64,000 bases of DNA from NCBI GenBank assembly GCA_015179125.1, contig WHVA01000536.1:1-64000 (forward strand). Reading direction: 5' to 3'. Shown piece after piece: positions 11,001 to 22,692 of the stretch. Within the stretch, counting starts at the first letter, position 1. Each line of letters starts with the position of its first letter. Source of the stretch: Gautieria morchelliformis. Lineage: Eukaryota > Basidiomycota > Agaricomycetes > Gomphales > Gomphaceae. Made by a program: the position numbers and the translations under genes. The notes below the pieces were generated by a model. That model ran no database searches, was not told where the DNA came from, and was given only the letters and a program-made list of their open reading frames with translations.

Positions 11001-11731
11001 AACTCGCGGAGAGTTAGGAGTTCACTTTGCGAAAGAGAGTAGATCGGTCCAAGGGGCGGAGATGCTCCTTCTTCCAAATCTATCTTCAAGTCGTAAGGTC
11101 GATGTTCAGCAGGTTTGTCGGCTTTGGCCTTATTGAACACGTCCGGGAAGTCACGATATTCTTCCGGAACTGAGCTCATGTCGACCGGAGCGGAAGTCGA
11201 GGCGGAACGAGCCTTGACTGAAGCCGAATCGGAGAGGTGAAGCTGGAAAACGGTCGTATCATCTTGCCGTTGCAATACGCGGAAAGCGGTGGCGGAAACG
11301 AGCGCAATTCGAGGAGCTTCGAGGGGCGGAGGTGCTAAAGCGGGACCGGAGTGCGGAACTGAATCCACGAGCGGAGTTGCAGAAGAGGCCTGAGCCATCT
11401 TTGCGGACGACGTCGGAATAGACGGAAGTTGATCCGGGGTACGGAACTGTATTTGACCCAATGCCCAGTTAATCGACGGATTATATCGGGTGAGCCAATT
11501 GTGTCCTAGTACAACGGAACAGCTAGCATCTAGCGGAGTAACGTAAAACGTAACTTCATGGTTGTCCCCAGTAGCGAAACGGATAGACAGATCCACAACT
11601 TGGGAAATTCCCATGTTGGAAGACCCGTCGAAAAGGCGGAGCGGAATAGTCGGAATGTTGCGGGTCGGAAGTTTATGTTTCAAAACAAAGTCGGAATCGA
11701 GGAAACAATGAGTCGAACCGGAGTCGACCAA
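8061..11731 (-). CDS. pol: Pol region of element B (PR-RT-RH-IN-chromodomain)
   Basis: Parts in order on the minus strand: aspartic protease ([11 protein letters not shown], near 11.7 kb); reverse transcriptase ([19 protein letters not shown] near 10.9 kb, [15 protein letters not shown] and YIDD near 10.6 kb); RNase H ([22 protein letters not shown], about 10.2-9.9 kb); integrase with HHCC zinc finger ([14 protein letters not shown]...CKSCTTC, about 9.4 kb), core ([29 protein letters not shown]) and GPY-like segment ([14 protein letters not shown]); then a chromodomain-like [20 protein letters not shown]. The order places the element among the chromoviruses. Not fully open. Confidence 0.9.
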
Positions 11732-11886
11732 TGCTGTAAACGGGGGTGCGGAAATGGTGTCGGAAGTGAGCGGAACAGAGAGAGAGTCGGAGGACGAAAG
11801 AGCGGATGCGTTGAGTTTAACCTCGTTTGTCGCACGAATGGGGTCAACACAGCCCTCAGCTCGTGCGGAGGCCGGAGGACTGCTGA

Positions 11887-13304
11887 CTATTTTTTTGAAT
11901 CCGCAGCGGGAACCGCTTCGGATTTCTCTTCCGTCTTTGCTGCGCGGCCCTTGGCCTTAGCAGCGGAGGCGGAAGCGCGAGTGCAGTCGCGAGCGACGTG
12001 ACCTCCTTTGCCACAGAAGAGGCAAAGGTTGTTGTCCATGCGACGCTGGCGTTCTACAGGGGTTAGTTTTCCGTCCTTCCCAAGTTTGTCGGAAAGATCC
12101 GGGGTGCTCTTCCGGGCATTGGTGTTAGAACCAGAGGCCTGGTTGTTCCGAGGGGTGTTGTTGTTGTTGTTCCGGTTGCCGGAGTTGGATCCGGAACTGT
12201 TGTTGTTGTTGTTTCCGGAGTTGGTGTTTCCGGAATTAGTCTTCTTCTTGTCTTTATCAGACTTCTTGTCGGAAGACTTGTCGTTCTTGCTCTGGGTGGA
12301 AGTTTCGCGAGCGATCTCGGAATGTCTTTCCCAGTAGCGCGAATCGATGGATTGGGCGAGGTTGCGGAGGTCGGTAAGGGTGGCGGGTTTTCCGACGCGG
12401 GCAATTTCATCCTTGATGCGGGATGGCAAGCCCATGTAAAACTGGCGTCGGAGTGCGGCTTCTCCCCATTGGACTCGAGGAGCGAGCTGCTGAAACGTGA
12501 CGATATATTTAGCTATCTTATGAGTGTCTTTCATGCGAAGCTTATCGAGTTCATTTTCCGCATCGGCTTCCATATCAAATGGTCCGAAGTTGCTGCGGAG
12601 TTCGGAAATGAAATTGGGGTAATCGTCGGCCCAGTCGACGAGAGCGAACGGATCCATGAGGGCGGGTTCGAAATAGTCGAGCGCCGTGCCTCGGAGATAG
12701 GAAAGGGCATAATTGACCTTTCGTTCGTCGTCGGGAAAGGCGTCGGGACGATCACGGAAATTGAGTTGAAGCTGAACCAGAAATGGCTGGAGCTTCTTGG
12801 GGTCGGAACCGTCGAACTGATCTGGTTCGCGGACCTTTGTCTTGGGCGTGGTGGTGCTTGGGCCGGGCGCTGGAGTTGTCCGGCTAGCATGGCGATGGCT
12901 TGTGCAAGATCCGGAACTGGCGCGGGCGGAACTGGGTTGGCGGGAATCTGAGGTGGAATTGGAGGTGGAGGACCGCCGGGAGGACCGCCTGGGGGACCGC
13001 CTGGAGGGCCGCCTGGAGGTGGTCCTGGTGGAGGTGGTGGTGGTGGAGCTGGGCGTCGGAATGACGCTGCTGTTTGTTCGCCGCTGCTACTCGTCGAATT
13101 CCCGTCGTAGTCGGGATTGTCGTCGGGATTAGCGTCGGGAACTTCTTCGAAACGTTGCGGAAAAGCATCGGAAAGCTCATCGTCGGCACGAGAGCTGCTG
13201 GAGGGTTCCGCGTGCCTTGGTGCTGCGGATCTAAGACTGCCAAAATAAGAGAGAGCTTCGACAGCTCCTGCTCGAGCTGAAGTAGCTGTGGTACGAGGAG
13301 GCAT
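11887..13304 (-). CDS. gag: Gag region of element B
   Basis: Begins at [13 protein letters not shown] (ATG at 13304), has a proline/glycine-rich N-terminal segment ([15 protein letters not shown]), a retrotransposon-gag domain ([24 protein letters not shown] and [21 protein letters not shown]), an Asn/Ser-rich linker and a CCHC knuckle ([14 protein letters not shown]). Gag forms the particle and packages element RNA. The region is not fully open. Confidence 0.85.
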
Positions 13305-13337
13305 AGTGATAGTTATCGGGTGGGAATCAGATAATAC

Positions 13338-14022
13338 TGTTACGTATCGAGATTTCCACTAAGTCGGAACTGGAAAGGACAGCGGCTTCAACTTATAGGT
13401 TGCGCCCCCAATGAACTATCGTCCTAGGTATTTCGGAAATGAGCCGGAAGTCGGAAAGTACTGACCAAAGGTTTGGTCGGAACTTGAGTCGGAACTGAGG
13501 CGGAAAGCGGAAGACGGAGGAGAGAGACTGAGATCTTGCTAGACTCGCTGTGCTAAGAACAGGAGATGGAGCGAAGGAAATCAAGTATCGAAGGTGATTA
13601 TCTGATTTCAGAATAACAGACATACATGAGGGGGTTTTATACAAAACGCAGAGCAACAAGTAATGGTGTTGTACTAAGCAAATTCCGGAGGAAGCGGAAG
13701 TCGAGTACAATGTGTGGGAACTAACTAATTGGGAACAATGGGACTACAAGGGGGGTTCAGGGTAAGGTAGAACAATGGCAAAGAACAAGGGGTCGGGAAA
13801 ACATATCTGACAACGAACTACAAGGGTGACCGGATATATGGTTTTGATGAATGGCGAGGTAGATCCGGTGGGTCTGAGTAATAGAGTCGAAAGAACAAGG
13901 GAAATGTACAAGGGGCGGAATGTCGGAAATGTCGGAGGGGCGGAACGTGTCGCGGAACTATTGGAGAGGCGGAATGTATGGCGGAACTGACGGTCGGAAG
14001 TCGGAAATGAACGGTCGTAACA
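13338..14022 (-). repeat. 5' LTR of element B
   Basis: 685 bp, TGTTACG...CGTAACA; partner of 6016-6708. About 17 CGGAA by hand count. Reading into the element on the minus strand, the LTR is followed by GTATTATCTGA rather than a TGG-type tRNA complement. Confidence 0.92.
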
Positions 14023-14142
14023 ACTAGTTTTTACGCGGATTGCAACCAAGGTACAAATATTAAATTATTTCCGGAGTTGTGCTGCAGCATTGTTTAATAT
14101 TCTTTGAGTTTTGTATACGACACGTTCTGATAGACCAAAGTG

Positions 14143-15139
14143 TTAGCTCTGACACCAAAGTCTTGAAGGGTTCCAAAACACTTCCGCCTTCGCCCCTCAC
14201 TTCGACCACTCCTCCCCTATGTCCTCTCCATTCGCCCTTAGTTGCATTCGCCGAACGACTATTCGCTGCTCACATCATTCGCCAGCAGGCATGCCATCAA
14301 ACACGAGCGACGTCCCCTATCTGGTATGATGGCTTATCACTAGTCCCATCAGCTTCTCGATCCAACCCCTTTGGGTGTTCATATGGCCAGGATGCGTTCG
14401 CGGGACGTCCCGTCCATAGGTTGTGTGGGATCAACCCAGTAGACGAAGAGTCCATGCAGGGTAGCATGTATGCAGGTCCCAAGACGTGGTTTTGCACACA
14501 AGTGCATTCGCCACCCTTATTCTCTGTCATTTCATGTTCGCACTCCTCCCTCACTCTATTGTATGTTTATTCCATCTATTCCATGTCACGACTGTGCACC
14601 CCTATCCAACCCTGACTCACGACGGCCTCTTCCCTATTCGCTGATACCTTACGAGCATTCGATATAAGTAGTTTGCATTCACATGTACATTCCCCAGTTC
14701 AATTATCATACATCATCCATCTTGTGCAAACTTGACCTCGCTGTGATCATCGTCTTGAGCCTTCTCCTGGAGATTTCTATCTTTGACCAGAAGAGGACTT
14801 AGGCATCACTGGTGAGTTCTCATACTTCACCTTCATTACCTTAGCCTTCGAACTATTTTCTGTGCTGTCGGCGAAGGGTTCCGGAGGAGCACCTTCGCCG
14901 GCAAAGGGATTGTCACTACTCAGACAGCCCTTCCGTGACACCTTGTACGTTACATCGTCAAGTGCCACGGGCTATTTCACTATGACTGTAGATAGGGTGA
15001 GCCCCGTTCGGGCAACCCTCTTATCTTGTGAACATTTATTGGTTCACCTATTCGCCGAACGGCATACTTATTCACACAAGTTATTTGGGCATTCGCTGTG
15101 TTCACACACGATATTAACACCTAAAAACCAATCTTGACA
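14143..15139 (+). repeat. LTR remnant, family D-like, TTCGC-rich
   Basis: About 14170-14790 matches the LTR fragment at 34461-35371 (for example CGCTGCTCACATCATTCGCC and ATTCGATATAAGTAGTTT), and the last part ends CCAATCTTGACA like the LTR at 44693-45392. The left boundary is uncertain and no TSD was found. TTCGC occurs about 12 times by hand count. The GATATAAGTAG near 14660 may be the core promoter. Confidence 0.65.
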
Positions 15140-15606
15140 TGGGGCTACCTTCAATGCGCCTGCCCAGATAGGGAAGGAGAGGCTGCGATGGGCGGGACTG
15201 CCACCAAGCAGCATCCATGACTGCCGTGGCCTCAATGGTCACCCGAGCATGGCTAGACCATGAGCTAGCCACAATTTGAGGCCCATCATCAGCCTGCAAC
15301 CTTTCAGCAGGACATGGGCATTGACTCCCCACCCCACGTCCTCCCCAACGGCCCAGGTCTTCTGACAGACCCACAATCACCACTGGCCCCATACTCTGAC
15401 ATTCATATGTCAGATGTGGACTCTGATGACCTCACCAGGTCCCTCTATGAGGATACCTGAGTTGTTCATAGAAGGGGAGGGTGTGAATACCCTATTTACC
15501 CGCATTACCCTTAAGGCAATGCACGCTGCTGGAATAGATTAGCTAATGTTAGTGGATCCTTATGGATCCACTGTACAGTTCCTGCATGGGAACCGCGTGG
15601 CAGTTC
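15140..15606. other. No recognisable gene
   Basis: I see no conserved protein on either strand. The stretch lies between an LTR remnant and a solo LTR. Confidence 0.4.
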
Positions 15607-15908
15607 TGTAAGGGCGACTCTAACAGGTGCTCTACTCCCTAGAGCGGCACCTGAGGTAGAGGAGATCCAAAGCAGTATATAATGAGTCAACGGTAAGCAG
15701 GTAAATACAAGACAGCGCACCTGAGGTAGAGGAGATCCAAAGAGAACAGAGTGAGGATCTCCTTACCTCAGTGATGAACTATATAGCTGCTGCACAATAA
15801 CATAAGCAAGTCACACAACCGGCAGTGACACAGGAAGGAATTGGGAAGGATGCAGTGAAGGAGATATGAGGAAAGGAAATAAAAGGAAGAACAGGTGGTC
15901 CCCTGACA
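15607..15908 (-). repeat. Short solo LTR (302 bp)
   Basis: Starts TGTAAGGGCGACTC and ends GTGGTCCCCTGACA on the plus strand, the same terminal motifs as the family A LTR, with a perfect 5-bp TSD agttc (15602-15606 and 15909-15913). It contains two copies of ACCTGAGGTAGAGGAGATCC (about 15648 and 15720), which parallels the repeated CACCTGACAAGGGGAAATCC layout of family A. A shorter relative of family A. Confidence 0.85.
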
Positions 15909-15913
15909 AGTTC

Positions 15914-18900
15914 CCTAGATAATCTTTCCTTACACTGTCACTACGTAGCACACAGAATAACCACACATTGGTTGAGTTCCATTTGCCCTTGTGATACAAT
16001 GACTTAAGATCCACTCTCTTACATCTGTTGTCAGGATTCCTTCCATGGTTGGCATCCATCCCCTGTAGGTAGCATAGGAGGTGTTTCATTGCAATAATTC
16101 CTTCAATGAGGGTCCAATTTGTTATGATATACACAACTACACTAATACACAACTACACTATTTAAATCACCCTCATATATATAGAAACTAACAAAATGAA
16201 CAAAAGAAGAATCTATTAAAGAACGGAAACAACGCTCACGACATCATAGACATTGACATGCGCAAGCAGCAGATGACATCACAATCGATAGCTATCTTAT
16301 CTATCGATTAGATAAGATACAGGAACATAGGCATCGGCCACGTGTGGCCGATCAGAGACAGCACGCCTGTCGGCAGATGGCATCAGCCATGACGTCGACA
16401 GGCGCCAGGCCACAGGCACTGAGGAGGTGCAGGCACCAAACGCCGCAGAGGTACAGAGACTGCGCAGGAGCACTGGACATTACAGAATGACAACAGAACA
16501 TCATTCCAAGCATGTATGCTTGATTAGCTGCCCCACAGAAGAGGCGCAGAGATGGCGGCCCCATAGAGCAGCATTTATGTTGCACAAGAGAAATTTAATT
16601 TTCATTTCCTATTGTACTCCATGACACATCCCTCCATGACACATCCAGCTGATTATTATCCTAACATCATGTAGACAGGAGCTTTGTATAGTAGGTACAA
16701 GACTCTATTCCAAAGCCTATCATCCCTGTTATTATCCCCATCTTTTTCATGGCTTTATGACTACAAATAGTCACCCCTTTATTTACACATAGTTTTTCGA
16801 CCCATTTACCCATTATCCTGAACACTGATAGTCATTACTATTATAGTATAAATAGCTACCACAAATGTACGAACCAATTATCCAGAAATTACTGTTTCAC
16901 CCCCTGAAGTGACTGTAGTCTTCTTTGATAGCTACAGAACTTAATCCTTGATAGTTTTCTCCAAAGCTTCATTGAGGGTCTACTATCATTGCCTACTCTA
17001 AACTATTCTAAAAGCGAAGCCTTTTGAGATAACCGTTCTCTAGATCAAACCCACTCTCCTATCGACACGGTCTTGTGACCAGCATCCATCAGTGATGGAT
17101 GCGCCTCGCTGAGCTTAGTCAGCACACAGCGATGGGATAAGCATAGTGGTCCCATCTGCTAAGCAATAGAAATCATTTATCAAAACATTTTAATCTGATA
17201 TATATTATAAAACGATTGGTCTATTCTGAGATTCCATTCTGCTGTGGTGTGCCCTTTGTGGTATGCTCATGGATTATTGCTCAGTGCTGGAAATGCTGAC
17301 TCCATTTATAACTGATGTATTCTCCCCATTTGTTATCTCTGAAGTGCTTCACTCTTGTGTTCAGTTGGTTCTCCACAAGTGCTTCATAGGCCCAGTAGGT
17401 GTCAAAGGCTTTGTCCTTTGTTTTTAAGAGGTAAACACCTGTATCTTGCGCAGTCATCTGTGAAGGTGATCCACAAACTGGGAGAGGCCTGTGTACATCT
17501 GGAATTGTTATTGGAGCATGAAAGGACAGTTTCAATCAGAACAATTTCATTTTCTCACTTTTCTTATCATCACTTGTCTTATTTCTCATTATTTTGAGTT
17601 GAGCCAAGTCAAGTCGAGGCTCATATAGGCGTACCAACGAGCCGAGAATCTATCTCCATGTCTATCATCGAGTCAGGTTGTCATTCCACAGGTCTGACAT
17701 CATTTATTTCCTCATTCCCATCATCATATATCAGAAGATTAGCCATATAGGAGCTATACCATCATTATTGACTTTATTATGACCCTATCCCCTAGTAACA
17801 CCATATTTCACATGATTATTTTCCCCTGTCCTACACTGTTTAAATACTTGGATTCTACACCAGAATTAAACAGCGATTTTATGATCTTTTTCCTTAGCAA
17901 GCTTCAAGTTGAAAGCTGCACTGGACTATTTTCATTTCTTCCTCATTCTCAGCTTCCAGACTTCAAGATATAAATTCAAGCTACAATTTTATTCCTATCA
18001 TCTACCACCTACCACCACTCGACCTCACTATTGCAATATCAGAAATGACAAGGTCAAGTGGGTTGGCTGCATGGCTACCACTCTTCTTCAGAAAGGGGTT
18101 GCAGTGCTGCTTTGCCATAATACACAGCTCACAAGTCAGAGGGATGGTTGCGTTTGAGTTGATGTGTATTCCATTGACCATCCTATCCTTTAGAAGTTTC
18201 TCCAGTTGTGCTTCTCTGACATGTGCTAGTTGCTTGTGCAACAAAGGTCGATCTGCAATGGACAAAGAAGTGGTGAGTGTGATTTCTGGATTTGGGATCG
18301 TGTTCCCAGTCAAAAAGCCTGTTCCATTCCATATGGTGGCGCAAAAGTGCAATTTGTCATCTTGGGTAAACGAAATATAGTCCCTACTGATGCAAACTGT
18401 GAACTTGTGGTGTGTGGTGAGGCAGAGGACCGCGAGCAAATTGTTTTGGAGTGCAGGTACATGGAGAACTTGGGAGATAAGAACACGTCATGCCACTCTC
18501 CCATCGATGATGGGAGCAAATAAGACTTGCCTTCTCCCTGCTGAATACACCACTTCATTCATCGCCAGTCAAATGGGCACTCGATAGTTCTTGTAGTTTT
18601 GCAGCCAATGATGGTGAGGGGTCATGTGGCTAGTGGCCCACATATCCATGTTCCAACTCAGATCAATGTGGCAGCTGGTGGATAGTGAGGCTGAGGATCA
18701 CAAGCTCACATTTCCAGCAAGCTCCTCCATGATATCACCCTTTCATGCAGGTTTGAGGTCAGGGTGAGCGATCCAGCACTGATCCACCAGGTGGTCTCGC
18801 TTCTTGCACACTGCGCAGGTTTTGATGTTGCTCCTTTTCTTTTGGGCTGTGGGTGGTGCTGCTGCAGATGACTGGTGTGCAGTTCTTATCCTTCTCCACA

Positions 18901-19376
18901 TTTCAATAGGGTCGTCCATGATGCCCTCAACATGGATGTATTGCGATGGAGCTAGGGAGTTAAGTAGGATGCCAGAGGCCTTCTCTCTTTTCAGTACCCA
19001 TTTTTCTGCTTATCCCACATCCATTGGTCTTTGGATATTTTCTGTGATCAGTCGCCATGCATTTGCCATCATGAGCTTCACTTGTACTGTGACTATCCAA
19101 ATGTTGTAGTTTACACTTGTGAGTTTGATACTTCTTGCATGCCTTTCAGTTTCTGGATCAGACATAGTGAGGTTCTTTCCTTCAATCAGAGTGCATGGCC
19201 CATAACCTGTTATGCGCAATGACTGAGTTTGGAGGAAGAACAGAGAAGATTCTTATTAGTCTAGTGCATATCTAGTACTACATACCTGAGTTCAGAGGAA
19301 GAACAGATAGGGTTCTTCCTTTGAACTCAGATTGGTCAATTACTGTGTCACATGATGCAACGTGAGCAACATCTCT
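15914..19376 (-). mobile_element. Old Ty1/copia remnant C3
   Basis: Minus-strand fossil of the same lineage as the copia element at 57074-61731. Recognisable parts: RNase H/RT scraps (about 16.03-16.12 kb), integrase core (about 17.2-17.55 kb, KDKAFDTYWAYEALVENQ), GAG-pre-integrase (18.0-18.44 kb, LLHKQLAHVREAQLEKLLKD), protease region (18.5-18.7 kb), gag N-terminus (19.0-19.2 kb, IKLTSVNYNIWIVTVQVKLM) and a divergent LTR at about 19.2-19.38 kb with GAGTTCAGAGGAAGAAC repeats. GGCCCATAACC at 19198 is the primer site. Much of RT is missing and the remainder has many breaks. It is interrupted by the repeat at 16120-17212. Confidence 0.85.
16120..17212 (+). repeat. 1.1 kb TGTTATGATATA repeat, copy 1
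   Basis: Begins TGTTATGATATA and ends TATATTATAAAA, flanked by caatt (16115-16119) and cgatt (17213-17217), a 5-bp TSD with one mismatch. It splits the integrase of copia remnant C3: the copia sequence resumes right after it. Direct-repeat partner at 19995-21049. The 3' half is related to the 0.92 kb repeats at 30601, 32910 and 47113. LTR-like in size and TSD, but the 3' end is AA, not CA. Confidence 0.85.
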
Positions 19377-19994
19377 TTCTTCAATCAAGGCAACTACCAT
19401 CCAATGTTTTCCAAGAGAGTCATGGCACCAGGGCCCAGAACTATACCAATAGGACAGTCACTGTGGTCTTGAATGCCAGTATCCAGGTCCAATAGTTTGA
19501 TATTCGGTGGGAATATAGCCACTTGAGATAACTTATCTGATACCTGGATATCTTATACAGCTCCAAACATTAATGGGACAACCTTCATTTGATGTCAGGA
19601 ATTGGCTGTCACGCCTCACTTGAGAGTTGACTCAGATTGACCCTTTATGTGTAATATAATTGACAGGTTCTGTAGTCACCTTCTCAAAACTCACATGTGC
19701 AGGACTTATACAATGATTTAATTTCATACTGAGTCGGTATCACAAGTGATGGATAACAACTGCATATCAATAATATCGAGGAGGTCATTGAGTCTGTATC
19801 GCAAATGATGGCTAACAGACATCATATCAATAATGTCAAGTCTAGGTATAATAATTAAAGGTCACAGTCCCTATTTACCTAGAACTACCTCCCTCATTCT
19901 TGTGTGTAGAATGACCATGGTAAGGGGAATTTTTGATGTTCAAAGCCATTCACTAATACCAGACAGCTATACCCTTTGATGCTAAGGTTAGCTC
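19377..19994. other. No recognisable gene
   Basis: AT-rich sequence between copia remnant C3 and the second 1.1 kb repeat. I recognise no conserved protein. Confidence 0.4.
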
Positions 19995-21049
19995 TGTTAT
20001 GATATATGCAATTATATTATTTAAGTCATCCACATATATAAAAACTAATAAAAGAAACAAGAAAAAGAAGAAGAATCTACCAAGGAATGGGAACAACACT
20101 CACAACAGATATCGACAGGCGCAGACAGACATGACACTCACGATCAAATAGTTATCTTATCTATAGATCAGATAAGATACAGGAACGAAGGCATCGGCCA
20201 TGTGTGGCCGATCAGAGACAGCACACCTACCGACAGATGGCATTGGCCATGACGTCGACAGGCACCGAGGAGGTGCGGGCACCAAATGCCACAGAGGAGT
20301 ATAGACTGTGCAGGAGCATCGGGCCTTGCGGAATGATGACAGAACATCATTCCAAGCATGTATGCTCAATCAGCTGCCCCATAGAAGAGGCACAGAGACA
20401 GCGGCCCAATCACCAAGACTAGCATTTATGCTACACAAGAGAAACTTAATTTTGATTTTCTATTGAGCTCCATGACACGACCAGCTGATTACTATCTTAA
20501 CATCATGTAGACAGGAGCTTTGTATAGTAGGTACAAGACTCTATTCCAAAGCCTAACACCCCTGTCATTATCCCCATCTTTTTCATGGCTTTATGACTAC
20601 AAGTAGTCACCCCTTTAGTTACACATAGTTTTTCGACCCATTTACCCATTATCCTGAACACTGGTAGTTATCACTATTATAGTATAAGTAGCTACCACAA
20701 ATTTACGAACCGATCATCCAGAATTTACTGTTTCACTCCCTGAAGTATCTGTAGTCTTGTTTGATAGCTACAGAACTTAAATCTTGATAGATTTCTCCAA
20801 TTCTTCATTGAGAGTCTATTATCACTGTCTACTCTAAACTATCTCAAAATCTAAGCCTTTTGAGACAGCTGTCCTCTAGATCAAGACCATTTCTCCATCA
20901 ATGTGGTCACGTGATCACCATCCATCATTGCCAGACGCGCCTCAGAGAGCTTAGTCAGCACATAGTGAAAGGGCAGATATGGCGGTCCCAGCCACTAAGC
21001 AATAGGAATCTTTTATCAAGGCATATTAATCTAATATTTAATCATAAAA
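19995..21049 (+). repeat. 1.1 kb TGTTATGATATA repeat, copy 2
   Basis: Same family as 16120-17212, same orientation. Begins TGTTATGATATATGC and ends AATCATAAAA, with flanks agctc (19990-19994) and agttc (21050-21054), 4 of 5 matching. It has its own TSD, so it is an independent insertion and not the second LTR of an element ending at 16120. Confidence 0.85.
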
Positions 21050-22692
21050 AGTTCAGCCTTCACAAGTTGCCATATTATTTCTTAGACAAACTTCAGGTCA
21101 TGAATATTTGGAGGGGCCCATGCACATTGGGAAAGCTACTGTTTCTATGGGTCAGTCTGTACTGCCTGTGATTTTCTTGAAGTGTAAGGCCATAAACCTC
21201 CCAATGCCCATAGACTCATTATTTCAGGCTTCCCTCACTTATCATTGAAGTCACAGGTGCATCTGTGCCATCTTCAACTCTCCATATAAAGTTAACAGAC
21301 ACTGTGGGGATGAAGTGATGTTTCATGGATCCCTGTCGAATAGGGTGTGCATGTAAGGTTAGCATGATCAATGTAATCTTATGCTTATCAGTTCCTCCAT
21401 TCACAGTTGTAAGTGCAGAAATGTCCATATTGTAACACTGCATTATAATATTATTACTCCAGCTGCAGCGCCTCTTTTTGCTGGCAAGCTGTGTCATGCA
21501 TCCATCTTTGATACATTGTATGGACTCAGATTGACACAAGTAACAGCATTTTAATTGTGAATGTCAGTGTAGACGGTGAGTACAGACAAGTTCATACATG
21601 TTAGTTTACTGTAAATATGACTAACCTCAAGGATTCCAGTAATTCTACTGACCCGTGTATGTTCTCTATTGCATACATTCCGAGACACAGGGACATAACT
21701 GTTTCACAGGTCTATGCTGTGTATAATCGCAAAAAAAAAAAAACTTTTATATGGCATGGTTGGTTTTCAATTGATTACAGCTGCCACCACTATAGTCATT
21801 GACATGTTTTACATACCGGCTGGTGACCCCCACATCAACATTCTGCCCGATCATTTGTAATTGTCCAACAGGCATCTTGACTGGCTGCTCTGGTCCTTAC
21901 TCAAGAAATTTAGCGGCACCTTTCATTCCTTCCCTTGCAAATGCAGTTGTCCTATGCTTTACAAACAGTGGGACAGATACGGGCACAAAATTGGTTCATC
22001 CCAACTTAAGCTCCTCATTCAAGACAGGTCAGCTCCTTTTGTCTCTCTAAATATTTTCATCTAGCCCCTCTGATATTGAGCTAGTATAATCTACATTTTT
22101 TGGTAATACTAATGTCTTCTTTCTCAAGCACAATAGTGATGTGTGCTTTGCAGTATCTTGGCTGTGCATCTGACAAACTCACTGATGTTTTACCTGGCGC
22201 CTTGTGGTATTGCACTAATGGCTGTTGGATATGTCACTTCTTTTTGATCAAAAGAGATGGTAATGATATTATTTTCAAGATGGGAATTTGCAATACTTTG
22301 CACTATGGGCTGTTGTCTGCTTCTCAATATGTTCAACCACTATGGTTCTGCTGGAAAGCACACAACCTTACTTCAAAGTCATCAGGCAAGCTACCTGTTG
22401 TCAGACGTGCACATGCAGAGTCTGTATTCCAGGGGTGTTAAGCCGCCTGTGGTCGCTGTCAAAGAATGCATTGGCAGGTGATGGCATTGGCGGTGCCATA
22501 GTAGATACTACATTGACCCTACCTTGCAACAGCTGTGTTTCGGGAAGTGCTTGGATCTATGTGCTCAGCTTGCTGATTTGGTCTATTGCACTGTTTGGAC
22601 ACACAGTGCTGCATGATATACTAGCAGGTGTTCATGTATATATACTAGTGGGTCACTATGCAATAAGTCACCTGAAAAAGCAATTTAGTATG
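21050..22692. other. No recognisable gene
   Basis: AT-rich. Open stretches are short and I see no conserved motif. A run of 13 A lies at 21731-21743. Confidence 0.4.

Larger units (their letters stand above)
6016..14022 (-). mobile_element. Ty3/Gypsy chromovirus B, full length
   Basis: Minus-strand element with LTRs at 13338-14022 (5') and 6016-6708 (3'), gag (about 11.9-13.3 kb), pol with protease, reverse transcriptase, RNase H, integrase and a chromodomain-like tail (about 8.06-11.7 kb), and an additional ORF on the opposite strand (6856-8055) between pol and the 3' LTR. The LTRs differ at about 30 of 690 positions by eye, so the copy is not recent. Gag-pol has about two breaks; the antisense ORF looks whole. 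Outer flanks (cctca left, actag right) do not form a TSD. The whole element is saturated with CGGAA (see findings). Confidence 0.93.

Noticed and set aside
16120-21049. The two 1.1 kb repeats as the LTR pair of one element around copia remnant C3
   Set aside because: Each has its own, different 5-bp TSD, the left copy sits inside the copia integrase, and C3 has its own unrelated LTR remnant near 19.2-19.38 kb.
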